IMG/VR virus record: IMGVR_UViG_3300045135_000739
Coordinates: 1-35,611 of that record
Length of the DNA: 35,611 nucleotides
Reading direction: 5' to 3' (one strand)
Source: a virus
Made by a program: the position numbers and the translations under genes. Below, piece by piece: positions 22,453 to 29,478 of this stretch (positions are counted from its first letter, which is position 1; every line of letters starts with the position of its first letter). The notes below the pieces were generated by a model. The model saw only the letters and a list, made by a program, of their open reading frames with translations, ran no database searches and was not told where the DNA came from.

Positions 22453-23141
22453 CTATTTCAATATCGATACCGTCAACCGACGAACATAAATCACTCGCCG
22501 CCGCCATTGGTCGCGTTCTTATTGAATACGCCGAAGGCGAACAACCTGTCGATTTAACAAGTAAAGAAACGGCACCTAACCCGGTTGTTACGACCACGCC
22601 GCCGCAAGGTACATTTACGCCGGTTACTGAAACTAAAGTCGAGCAATTAACCGAAGAAGAACTTGCCGAAGATAAAGTTATCGAACAAATAGCGAATGAC
22701 GCGTCGAACGTATTCGGTAAAGTTGAACTTGACGCGAACGGCTGCCCTTGGGACGAGCGTATAAATACGTCAAATAAAGGTCAAACCGCTAAAGGCGTGT
22801 GGAAACGTAAACCGGGACTTGATTCAAATTTTTATAATGAAATTGTCGCAAGTATTAAACAACCGGTCGACGATACACCACCGCCACCGGCGCAAGCGGA
22901 AAACGACACACCGCCGCCACCGCCGCCACAAGTTGAAACGAGCGACGAAGGTACGTTACCATTTAGTGAATTATTTAAACTTGCCACAACTGCTATCAAT
23001 GGTGGTGTGGTAACCATGGATCAATTGAACGAATACGCGAAAGAATTCGAGTGTGATCAATTTATTATGGTGGGTTCGCTAACTGAAGATAAACGGGATC
23101 AAGTATGTTACAAGATAGCAAAGCGCGCGAACTTGGTTTAA
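22449..23141 (+). CDS. Early protein with WD.RI motif and proline-rich linker
   Basis: 230 residues, no named family. N-terminal helix (EHKSLAAAIGRVLIEYAEGE), then a Pro/Thr linker, then VELDANGCPWDERINTSNKG (about 91-110) followed by GVWKRKPGLD. This short motif (LDA.G.PWD.RI.......G.WK.K.G) recurs in many phage proteins near replication genes. A poly-proline stretch (TPPPPAQAENDTPPPPPPQ, ~140-158) precedes a C-terminal helical domain (ITM-like VVTMDQLNEYAKEFECDQF). Its position just before the DUF2800 and DUF2815 genes suggests a replication accessory. Its start lies in the right copy of the 33-bp repeat; its end overlaps the next gene by 37 bp. Confidence 0.72.
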   Translation: MTISISIPSTDEHKSLAAAIGRVLIEYAEGEQPVDLTSKETAPNPVVTTTPPQGTFTPVTETKVEQLTEEELAEDKVIEQIANDASNVFGKVELDANGCPWDERINTSNKGQTAKGVWKRKPGLDSNFYNEIVASIKQPVDDTPPPPAQAENDTPPPPPPQVETSDEGTLPFSELFKLATTAINGGVVTMDQLNEYAKEFECDQFIMVGSLTEDKRDQVCYKIAKRANLV

Positions 23142-24280
23142 ATAAACACTCACCGACCGCGCCAAGTGCGGCGCATAGGTGGGTTAATTGTCCGGGTTCT
23201 GTGAATTACGTTAAACAATTACCCGAACCACCAACGAGTGACGATTCGATCGCGGGTACTGCTTCGCATTGGGTCGCGGCGCAATTGTTAACGGTTCCTT
23301 CGAATTGGTCGGATTATGTCGGCGAAGTTTGTCCCGATACCGACACCGTAATTGACGAAGAACAAGCCGAATGCGCGGATTTTTACGCGTCATATGTGCT
23401 ACAACTCGCGGACGAAACAAACACGACCGACGCGATAAAAAGCGAAGTCTTTGTCTGGGCGAACGAAACGATCGGTTATAGTCTTTACGGTACGTGTGAT
23501 ACGTTTTTATTTGATAACGACAATAATACGCTTCACGTACTCGATTATAAATTCGGTCACCGAACCGTCGACGCGAAAGATAATTACCAATTGATAGCGT
23601 ACACGGTTGCGATCATAGAATCACATTTACGATTTAATGATCCTAGGTTACAAGTTAAGTTTCATATCGTACAACCTCGCGCGTTCCGGGCGGGCGGTCC
23701 AATTCGAACACACGAATATACAGTCGCGGAATTACAACCACACTTTGACCGTTTAAAACAAGCGTGGGACGAAGCACAATTACCCGAAGCGCGTTGTATA
23801 CCGGGTTTATGGTGTCGCGACTGCGTGGGTTTAGTTGATTGTAACGCGTCGCGTCGTTATGTGTATGACGGTGCGGATTATATCGATCGCGCTGAAGTTG
23901 TCGACATAACACCCGAAGTCGTGGCGAACGAATTACGTCTATTAAGTAGAATATCCGAAGCGGTTAAACATAAAATTACCGCATTGGAAGCAAGCGCGAC
24001 GGCGTTACTTAAAAAAGGCGTTGACGTTCCGGGTTACGAGTTACAAAAAAAGATCGGTCGTTTAGATTGGTCAATTAAACCCGAAGAAGTGATCGCAATT
24101 GGTGATCTAATGGGTGTTGACTTGCGTCACCCGGTCGCTAAAACAATAACACCAACGCAAGCAAAAAAAGTTATTGACGAAGCCGTCATTAACGGTTACG
24201 CTCATAAACCAGATCGCGGCGTTTCGCTTTCTGAAGTGTCAACTAAAACAAGTAGTATAATTTTTAATAAGGTAAAATAA
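23105..24280 (+). CDS. DUF2800 protein, Cas4/AddB-like PD-(D/E)XK nuclease
   Basis: 391 residues. HSPTAPSAAHRWVNCPGSV (15-33) and GTASHWVAAQLL (51-62) are the signature opening. GTCDTFLFD.....LHVLDYKFG (129-151) contains the nuclease core (Asp132, Asp147, Lys149), and NYQLIAYTVA is the Q..Y motif. Cys29 plus Cys231, 237, 240 and 246 (CIPGLWCRDCVGLVDC) have the spacing of an iron-sulphur cluster as in Cas4/AddB nucleases. DUF2800 genes are normally paired with DUF2815 and a DNA polymerase, as here. It likely acts as an exonuclease in recombination or replication. The ATG at 23105 overlaps the upstream gene; a strong ribosome site is not obvious. Confidence 0.88.
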   Translation: MLQDSKARELGLNKHSPTAPSAAHRWVNCPGSVNYVKQLPEPPTSDDSIAGTASHWVAAQLLTVPSNWSDYVGEVCPDTDTVIDEEQAECADFYASYVLQLADETNTTDAIKSEVFVWANETIGYSLYGTCDTFLFDNDNNTLHVLDYKFGHRTVDAKDNYQLIAYTVAIIESHLRFNDPRLQVKFHIVQPRAFRAGGPIRTHEYTVAELQPHFDRLKQAWDEAQLPEARCIPGLWCRDCVGLVDCNASRRYVYDGADYIDRAEVVDITPEVVANELRLLSRISEAVKHKITALEASATALLKKGVDVPGYELQKKIGRLDWSIKPEEVIAIGDLMGVDLRHPVAKTITPTQAKKVIDEAVINGYAHKPDRGVSLSEVSTKTSSIIFNKVK

Positions 24281-24283
24281 ATT

Positions 24284-25150
24284 ATGGCTGATAGAATCGA
24301 CGTTTTATTCCCTGTTGCTCGTGTCGTTACGGGTAACCTATATACACCAAACACCACCGACGCGGAAGGTAACCCGCTTGTAATCAAAACGGGACCTAAC
24401 GCGGGTCAACCTCGCGAAGATTATTATTTCGGTATTGCGATCCCTAAAGGAACCGAGCAACACTGGAACCAAACCGAATGGGGATCGAAAATTTACCAAG
24501 CCGGTGCGAACGCTTTCCCTAACGATGCGAGTCAATCGCCCACGTTCGCATGGAAGATCGCGGACGGTGACAGTACCGTACCTAATCGTGTTGGTACTAA
24601 ACCATGCGATCGCGTTGGTTGGGCGGGTAATTGGGTCGTGCATTTGTCTAGCTCGTTTGCTCCGAAACTTTACACCGATAACGGTAACAAGCAATTGTTA
24701 GAAAAAGACGCGATCAAGTGTGGTTATTTCGTGGAAGTATTCGGATCGGTAGGTGGTAACGGTTCAAGTCAACAACCGGGCGTATTTATCAATCACTCCA
24801 TGGTTAACCTAGTAGCGTACGGTGAAGTTATTAATACGGGTCCTGACGCTACTAAAGTCGGTTTCGGTGCTTCTGGTGGTGCATTACCACCGGGCGCAAG
24901 TGCGACACCACCGGCGCAAGCGGGCGGGTTTAATCCGGGCGCAACTCCACCACCACCACCGGCGCAAGCGGGCGCAACTCCACCGCCACCACCGGCGCAA
25001 CCACATACTGAAATATTGAACCCGGCGAATGCTGCGGCGCAACAAACACCGCCACCACCGCCACCACCGGCGCAACCTGATCCGCTTGACGCGTATCGTA
25101 AAGCCGGTTGGACTGACGACCAACTACGTGCGGCGGGTATGTTACAATAA
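24284..25150 (+). CDS. DUF2815 ssDNA-binding-like protein with proline-rich tail
   Basis: 288 residues. The first ~200 match DUF2815: GNLYTPNTTD, YYFGIAIPKGTEQHW, FAWKIADGD, KPCDRVGWAGNWVVHLSSSF, IKCGYFVEVFGSVGGNGSSQ, GVFINHSMVNLVAYG. DUF2815 proteins are taken to be phage single-strand DNA-binding proteins. A low-complexity tail follows (three blocks of PPPPPAQ(A/P), ~218-265) and a conserved-looking end DPLDAYRKAGWTDDQLRAAG. An exposed linker plus a short terminal peptide is how SSB proteins recruit partners. The ribosome site AAGGTAAAAT precedes the ATG; an intrinsic terminator follows 10 bp after the stop. Confidence 0.87.
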   Translation: MADRIDVLFPVARVVTGNLYTPNTTDAEGNPLVIKTGPNAGQPREDYYFGIAIPKGTEQHWNQTEWGSKIYQAGANAFPNDASQSPTFAWKIADGDSTVPNRVGTKPCDRVGWAGNWVVHLSSSFAPKLYTDNGNKQLLEKDAIKCGYFVEVFGSVGGNGSSQQPGVFINHSMVNLVAYGEVINTGPDATKVGFGASGGALPPGASATPPAQAGGFNPGATPPPPPAQAGATPPPPPAQPHTEILNPANAAAQQTPPPPPPPAQPDPLDAYRKAGWTDDQLRAAGMLQ

Positions 25151-25159
25151 TAATAATAC

Positions 25160-25181
25160 GGGGCGCTACGCCCCTTTTTTT
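25160..25181 (+). terminator. Intrinsic terminator after the DUF2815 gene
   Basis: Plus strand: GGGGCG, loop CTA, CGCCCC, then seven T. It lies between the ssDNA-binding protein and the polymerase gene, so the polymerase is probably expressed at a lower level by read-through. Confidence 0.88.
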
Positions 25182-25193
25182 AAGGTGTCAATT

Positions 25194-27149
25194 ATGTTTT
25201 ACGTTTACGATATTGAAACATATCCGAATTGTTTTACTTTTACGGGTATGTTCTTCGGTGATCCGTCGTCGCTTCGGATCTATGAAATAAGCGACCGAAT
25301 TAATAACTATGAAGAATTGATCCATTATTTGCACTGGTTACTCTCAACCGGGGCGCGTATGGTTGGTTTTAATAACGTCGGGTTCGACTACCCGGTTATC
25401 CACGATATGATCAACGGTAAACGCCGCACCGCCGCAGACGTGTACGCGTTGGTTGACTATATAATAAACAGTGAAGATCGTTTCTCCCATATTGTTTGGG
25501 ATCGTGATCGATTTATCCCGCAAGTCGATTTATTTAAAATTCACCATTTCGATAATAAAGCACGTTCCACTTCGTTAAAAATGCTCGAATTCAACATGAG
25601 ATCGGACGATATACAAGAATTGCCTTATACGCCGGGTTCATATTTACAACCACATGAAATCGATAAATTACGTTCGTATAATGTGTTTGATGTGGTTAAA
25701 ACTGCGGACTTTTTAAAAGAATCGTTAAATTTAATCGAGTTTCGCGACGAATTAAGTAATAAATACGGTCGTGATTTTACCAATTATAACGACACGAAGA
25801 TCGGGAAAGAATATTTTAAAATGCGACTTGAAGAAGCGTTACCCGGTTGTACTAAACACCAAACGCCGCGCGACTTCATTCGATTAAATGACGTTATATT
25901 CGATTACGTTAAATTTGAACACCCGGAATTTCAACGGATATTACAATATTTTCGTGATCAAGTTATTGTCGAAACTAAAGGCGTATTCGACGATCTCCAC
26001 GCTACGATCGACGGGTTTACATATCATTTCGGCGTCGGTGGTATTCACGGTTCGATTGAATCCGCAACTGTTGAAGCCGACGACCGTTATTGTATCGTTG
26101 ACATTGACGTAACGAGTTATTACCCGTCGTTAGCGATAGAGAACAACCTTTACCCGGCACATTTAGGACCGACATTTGTCGACATTTATCGCGACATTAA
26201 AGAACAACGTGTCGGGTACGCTAAAGGCACCCCCGAAAATGCAATGCTAAAACTTGCCTTGAATGGTGTATATGGTGCGAGTAACGACATATATAGCCCG
26301 TTTTATGATCCATTGTTTACCATGGCGATCACGATCAACGGTCAATTATTATTGTGTATGTTCGCGGAATGGGTAACGAGTAAAGTCGAAGGGTTAACCA
26401 TGATACAAGCGAACACGGACGGTATAACGGTTAAACTGCCAAAATTTAACCGCGGAACGTTGACGTATTATATAAAAGAATGGGAAAAACTAACCGGGTT
26501 ACAACTTGAACAAGTGTTATATAGTCGTATGTTTATACGCGACGTAAATAATTATTTAGCGGAAACCACCGACGGCAAGTTAAAAAATAAAGGCGCGTAC
26601 GAATACGACATAAATTGGGCTAAAAATTTTAGTCAATTAGTTGTACCAAAATGCGCCGAGTCTGCACTCGTTAACGGTGAAGATATAAACGCGTATATCA
26701 CCGATCCAAGTCGTGATAAATTCGACTTTATGTTACGTACTAAAGTACCTAGATCGTCGCGACTCGTTGCGGTTGACTCGCAAGGTAACGAAACCGAACA
26801 ACAACGTATTACCCGTTTTTACGTAGCTAATGAAGGCGTCGAGTTGTTTAAAATAATGCCCCCCACACCGGCGCAAATTAAAAAATGGCGAACTTCTCCG
26901 CAACTGTGGCATATGTTAACCAATGATCGAGTATGTACGACTAACCAAAAAGAAATAGATCGGTTAAAACGCAAAGGTTACATTGATACACCCGAGAATA
27001 TGCGCGTTGAAGCCCCGGAACGTCGTATCGCCATTTGTAAAGGTCATAAAGTGAAAGTGTGTAACAACATGAATGATTACGACCCGACAATATTAAATTA
27101 TCATTATTATATTACCGAAACTCGTAAATTAGTGGATCCGTTAAGATGA
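25194..27149 (+). CDS. Family B DNA polymerase with 3'-5' exonuclease
   Basis: 651 residues from the ATG at 25194 (AAGGTG six bases upstream); the frame is open further 5' but that part overlaps the DUF2815 gene. Exonuclease motifs: YDIET (Exo I, Asp6/Glu8), FNNVGFDYP (Exo II, Asp65), YNVFD (Exo III, ~162-166). Polymerase motifs: DIDVTSYYPSL (motif A, 303-313), KLALNGVYGASN (motif B, 353-364), QANTDGITV (motif C, 405-413). In motif C the usual DTD is NTD: the second Asp, the metal ligand, is kept and the first is Asn. It is compact for a family B enzyme. Replicates the phage genome together with the clamp-like, primase-helicase and ssDNA-binding proteins. Confidence 0.92.
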   Translation: MFYVYDIETYPNCFTFTGMFFGDPSSLRIYEISDRINNYEELIHYLHWLLSTGARMVGFNNVGFDYPVIHDMINGKRRTAADVYALVDYIINSEDRFSHIVWDRDRFIPQVDLFKIHHFDNKARSTSLKMLEFNMRSDDIQELPYTPGSYLQPHEIDKLRSYNVFDVVKTADFLKESLNLIEFRDELSNKYGRDFTNYNDTKIGKEYFKMRLEEALPGCTKHQTPRDFIRLNDVIFDYVKFEHPEFQRILQYFRDQVIVETKGVFDDLHATIDGFTYHFGVGGIHGSIESATVEADDRYCIVDIDVTSYYPSLAIENNLYPAHLGPTFVDIYRDIKEQRVGYAKGTPENAMLKLALNGVYGASNDIYSPFYDPLFTMAITINGQLLLCMFAEWVTSKVEGLTMIQANTDGITVKLPKFNRGTLTYYIKEWEKLTGLQLEQVLYSRMFIRDVNNYLAETTDGKLKNKGAYEYDINWAKNFSQLVVPKCAESALVNGEDINAYITDPSRDKFDFMLRTKVPRSSRLVAVDSQGNETEQQRITRFYVANEGVELFKIMPPTPAQIKKWRTSPQLWHMLTNDRVCTTNQKEIDRLKRKGYIDTPENMRVEAPERRIAICKGHKVKVCNNMNDYDPTILNYHYYITETRKLVDPLR

Positions 27150-27448
27150 TAGAAAAACTCGAAAAACTAGCAAAAATTGAAGGTTTAACCACAAGAACAA
27201 AAAAGGCGAGCCCTTCACCGTTCGCCGATCCTGTTTTATTCATTGTGAATAAATACGGTGCGTTAGACCGTTATAAACCCGACGCGTTAGCGTTAGCGTT
27301 AAAATATGGTATTGAAATTAAACCAGACGAATACGGTGTGGTCGTTAGCGCCGGGTTAGGTTTAGCGACGTATATCGTTGATAATGACCGCGAACAAGTT
27401 TACGAAGCGATTGTTAGCGCTATTATCGAAAAAAAACCCGCCAATTAA
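27146..27448 (+). CDS. Small unknown early protein after the polymerase
   Basis: 100 residues, no named family. A basic N-terminal helix (IEKLEKLAKIEGLTTRTKK) is followed by two helical blocks (DPVLFIVNKYG, KPDALALALKYGIEIKP) and a hydrophobic stretch VVVSAGLGLATYIV that is short for a membrane helix. It overlaps the polymerase by 4 bp and is the last gene of the rightward operon. Its stop codon lies in the loop of the terminator that serves the opposing late operon. Confidence 0.65.
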   Translation: MIEKLEKLAKIEGLTTRTKKASPSPFADPVLFIVNKYGALDRYKPDALALALKYGIEIKPDEYGVVVSAGLGLATYIVDNDREQVYEAIVSAIIEKKPAN

Positions 27449-27456
27449 GGCGGGTT
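27429..27456 (-). terminator. Intrinsic terminator of the late / lysis operon
   Basis: Minus strand: stem CCCGCC, loop TTAATT, stem GGCGGG, extended by two A-T pairs and followed by eight T. It sits inside the last codons of the convergent 100-residue gene. On the plus strand there is no T-run, so it works mainly leftward. Confidence 0.85.
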
Positions 27457-27493
27457 AAACGCACGGTGTCAACCATTGCCGGGAATAAATTTA

Positions 27494-27718
27494 TTACGTT
27501 TCGTCGTCCATCGGTGTTCGAAGATCTTTTAATATGTCTCGCGTACTAATTACCGCTTGTGTTAAAAAACCAAACACCGCGACGAGTGATTCCATATTAA
27601 GCGCGTGTAAATCTTTGAATATGATACGCACCACATAAACATACGACCACATTAAAACAAACGCCCACGCTACGGTAGGTATACGATAATGTCGCAATGT
27701 TTTATGATGTGGGATCAT
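27494..27718 (-). CDS. Small membrane protein, last gene of the lysis cassette
   Basis: 74 residues. One or two hydrophobic helices (TVAWAFVLMWSYVYVVRIIF, ~15-34, and SLVAVFGFLTQAVI, ~44-57) between a basic N terminus (HHKTLRHYR) and an acidic end (RTPMDDET). Size, topology and position in the lysis cassette fit a holin or holin-accessory protein, but no family is recognised. Overlaps the preceding gene by 4 bp. Confidence 0.6.
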   Translation of the reverse strand: MIPHHKTLRHYRIPTVAWAFVLMWSYVYVVRIIFKDLHALNMESLVAVFGFLTQAVISTRDILKDLRTPMDDET

Positions 27719-27909
27719 TCAACTACTTCTGCTGTCGTATTGATAATAGTAACAATTGCGTCGATAATACCAATGTCGAGTTTTACTTCAAGCACACCTA
27801 AAACGACAATTACGACCGCTGTTGTCGCTTTCTTATTTTTAAATAACTTTTTAAGTAACGCCATAATAGCCGCCTTTGTTAAATATCTAATTAATAATGT
27901 CTGGATCAT
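27715..27909 (-). CDS. Small holin-like membrane protein
   Basis: 64 residues. An amphipathic basic N-terminal half (LTKAAIMALLKKLFKNKK) is followed by one long hydrophobic helix (ATTAVVIVVLGVLEVK) and a second weak one (GIIDAIVTIINTTAEVV). Small size, basic juxtamembrane stretch and 4-bp overlaps with genes on both sides fit lysis membrane proteins. No family assigned. Confidence 0.6.
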   Translation of the reverse strand: MIQTLLIRYLTKAAIMALLKKLFKNKKATTAVVIVVLGVLEVKLDIGIIDAIVTIINTTAEVVE

Positions 27910-28277
27910 TTGCTTTGTTCTTTCAATGCTTCAGTGATCGCTTGCTTTGTTGCTTCGCTGTATTCTTCAACCGTCATCGGTCGTTGTTTTTTCGCTTCGT
28001 TCATAATGCTAACCGCGTCGTATGACAATTTTCCCGCGACACCTGTAAACACCGCCGCCATTAATACAACAACCCACATATATTGCTCAATTTTACGTAT
28101 ACGTGTTTCGTGATCACTCTGGTTAACTTCGACAACATCGATACGCGTTTCGTGCTGAGTCAATCGATCAAAACCGTCTACCAGTTTTTTTAATAGTTCG
28201 CCGTGTCCGTCTATTTTATCGTTAACACTGTTAAACTTTTCATTGATCCATTTGTGATCGCTGTTTACGTCTGACAT
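27906..28277 (-). CDS. XhlA-like lysis membrane protein
   Basis: 123 residues. The N-terminal ~65 residues are a coiled coil (INEKFNSVNDKIDGHGELLK, RIDVVEVNQSDHETRIRKIE). One membrane helix follows (MWVVVLMAAVFTGVAGKL, ~67-84), then a charged C-terminal tail. The coiled-coil plus single-helix order with T.IE.Y.W resembles hemolysin XhlA-type proteins that assist holins. A role as spanin-like partner is also possible. It overlaps the nested 46-residue gene by 38 bp and the following gene by 4 bp. Confidence 0.68.
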   Translation of the reverse strand: MSDVNSDHKWINEKFNSVNDKIDGHGELLKKLVDGFDRLTQHETRIDVVEVNQSDHETRIRKIEQYMWVVVLMAAVFTGVAGKLSYDAVSIMNEAKKQRPMTVEEYSEATKQAITEALKEQSK

Positions 28278-28380
28278 AATTATCGATTAACCCTATTACT
28301 ATTATTACTAATGAAATAAGCGCTACGGGTGCCGATATGATTAATAAAAGTATTGCGAATCCGAGCAATAAATTTTCCAT
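28240..28380 (-). CDS. Nested 46-residue single-helix membrane protein, holin candidate
   Basis: Starts MENLLLGFAILLLIISAPVA, continues LISLVIIVIGLIDNYV and ends with a basic tail (RRKQRSQMDQ). A good ribosome site (AAAGGCGG, six bases before the ATG) lies upstream. It overlaps the end of the 126-residue membrane protein by 101 bp and the start of the XhlA-like gene by 38 bp, each in a different frame. A hydrophobic helix-plus-basic-tail protein of this size in a lysis cassette is a typical small holin or antiholin candidate. Random nesting cannot be excluded, but the start signal is better than that of several neighbours. Confidence 0.5.
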   Translation of the reverse strand: MENLLLGFAILLLIISAPVALISLVIIVIGLIDNYVRRKQRSQMDQ

Positions 28381-28660
28381 TTGTGACCGCCTTTATTAAA
28401 ACAAACATTTCGACACACCTATAAATTAACAAATAATTAACAACATCGTACCAAATAAAACCACGTAAATAATTATAAACTTCGTTATTTATGGTAACTA
28501 TAAGTAAAAACCCGTAAATAAACGACATTACGATTAATGGTAATATTAGTTTATTTCTGCTAGTTTTATAACCTATATAACAAAATAAAGCTAAAAAACT
28601 ATATAAAATCGATTGCGTTAAATGTACCAATACATAACCGGGTAAAAACGGTTTAACCAT
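28280..28660 (-). CDS. Multi-pass membrane protein of the lysis cassette
   Basis: 126 residues from the ATG at 28660 (MVKPFLPGYVLV). Three to four hydrophobic helices: LTQSILYSFLALFCYIGY, LILPLIVMSFIYGFLLIVTI, FIWYDVVNYLLIYRC with VEMFVLIKAV, and a basic end. I prefer this start to the ATG at 28723 because it overlaps the stop of the 25-residue gene as ATGGTTAA, and the 28723 ATG lies inside that gene without its own ribosome site. Function unknown; placement suggests a holin-like or lysis-control role. Confidence 0.62.
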   Translation of the reverse strand: MVKPFLPGYVLVHLTQSILYSFLALFCYIGYKTSRNKLILPLIVMSFIYGFLLIVTINNEVYNYLRGFIWYDVVNYLLIYRCVEMFVLIKAVTNGKFIARIRNTFINHIGTRSAYFISNNSNRVNR

Positions 28661-28730
28661 TATCCGGGTTACCGTCGCCGTCTTTATCACGCGGATCGGT
28701 TGTTCCGCCGTCTTGTTCTGCATATAACAT
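28653..28730 (-). CDS. 25-residue peptide with DxDxDG-like acidic motif
   Basis: Reads MLYAEQDGGTTDP, then RDKDGDGNPDNG. It has one of the best ribosome sites in the region: the stop TAG of the endolysin continues into GGAG, eight bases before the ATG. Its stop overlaps the start of the membrane protein at 28660. The DKDGDGNPDN segment resembles a calcium-binding loop. It may be a functional peptide or a leader that couples endolysin and membrane-protein translation. Confidence 0.55.
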   Translation of the reverse strand: MLYAEQDGGTTDPRDKDGDGNPDNG

Positions 28731-28741
28731 TTTTAACGCTC

Positions 28742-29104
28742 CTATTTACCTAACCACACCACCCCGGCGGGTTTTGTTGGATCATTATCGGCGTGTATAA
28801 ACGTTTTGTAAACACCAATACGTCTAAACCCGGCGCGAATTAAACCGTTAAGTATGGCGAAACGTCGCGTACTGTCGCCGCCTGTGTGAATGTCGAAAGC
28901 ATAACCCGTTAAATGACTGCTTGTGTCGCTACCGCCGACCGACTCATTATGTGAAGGACACGAACACGAACGGTTAACAACGAAAGGAACGTTAGCAATT
29001 TTACGCGCTTCGTTTAACATTTCGAAGCTGTGTTCTTTAACGTTTGATAATCCACACCCACAACGGCACGACATTTCGTTACTTGTAAAATATTTCGATT
29101 GCAT
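28742..29104 (-). CDS. Endolysin, Peptidase M15 (D-Ala-D-Ala carboxypeptidase-like)
   Basis: 120 residues: a compact single-domain M15A enzyme. YFTSNEMSCRCGCG at the N terminus is typical (F...E..C.CGCG). Zinc ligands are visible as SSHLTGYAFDIH (His64, Asp71) and TFIHADND (His104, Asp106), the H......D...H.D pattern. VNRSCSCPSHNESVGG contains the conserved G(/S)..R...N...GG-type segment. It cleaves stem peptides in peptidoglycan to release progeny. It has no signal peptide, so it needs a holin from the downstream genes. Confidence 0.9.
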   Translation of the reverse strand: MQSKYFTSNEMSCRCGCGLSNVKEHSFEMLNEARKIANVPFVVNRSCSCPSHNESVGGSDTSSHLTGYAFDIHTGGDSTRRFAILNGLIRAGFRRIGVYKTFIHADNDPTKPAGVVWLGK

Positions 29105-29166
29105 TATATTTTAAACCTATAACAACAATAATTATTTAACTAACTATAACGTAAAGGTGTCAATTT

Positions 29167-29478
29167 ATGAAATATTTAACATTATTACTGTGTTTAATCG
29201 TGGGCGGGTGTGCGAGTCATAACCCTTATATTAAGATCGGCGCGGGTTATAAAATACAAGAACCGTATTACTATATTTATTCGTCGGGTAGTGGTGTATA
29301 TAGGTTAAGCGGTGATCCAATTAGCGCGCGCATTGAAGCGGGTATCGAAGTTAACGAGTCTATTAGTTACGGCATTTCGCACCATTCGCAATGGTTGGAA
29401 GGTCGCCCGTTTAACGAGCGAACCGAGTATTATAAAACCGAATTTTTTATCGACTATAAATATAATTTTAAGCAATGA
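29167..29478 (+). CDS. Small lipoprotein on the opposite strand (moron-type gene)
   Basis: 103 residues. Signal peptide MKYLTLLLCLIVGGC with lipobox IVGGC; the mature protein would start at Cys15 with lipid attached. The rest (IKIGAGYKI, ARIEAGIEV, SYGISHHSQW, FIDYKYNF) alternates like beta strands ending in an aromatic residue, as in short outer-membrane-barrel-like proteins. It is the only plus-strand gene within the late region, has AAAGGTG before the ATG, and overlaps the end of the tail-tip gene by 11 bp. Possible roles: superinfection exclusion or surface change. Direct proof is lacking. Confidence 0.72.
   Translation: MKYLTLLLCLIVGGCASHNPYIKIGAGYKIQEPYYYIYSSGSGVYRLSGDPISARIEAGIEVNESISYGISHHSQWLEGRPFNERTEYYKTEFFIDYKYNFKQ

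Noticed and set aside
22832-25123. Minus-strand frames with Trp/Arg or Gly repeats
   Set aside because: Complement of the proline codon repeats in the two early proteins; no start signals.
25029-25193. Longer N terminus for the DNA polymerase
   Set aside because: The upstream part of the frame is an out-of-frame reading of the proline-rich end of the DUF2815 gene and crosses a strong terminator; the ATG at 25194 has a good ribosome site and starts right before the exonuclease motif.
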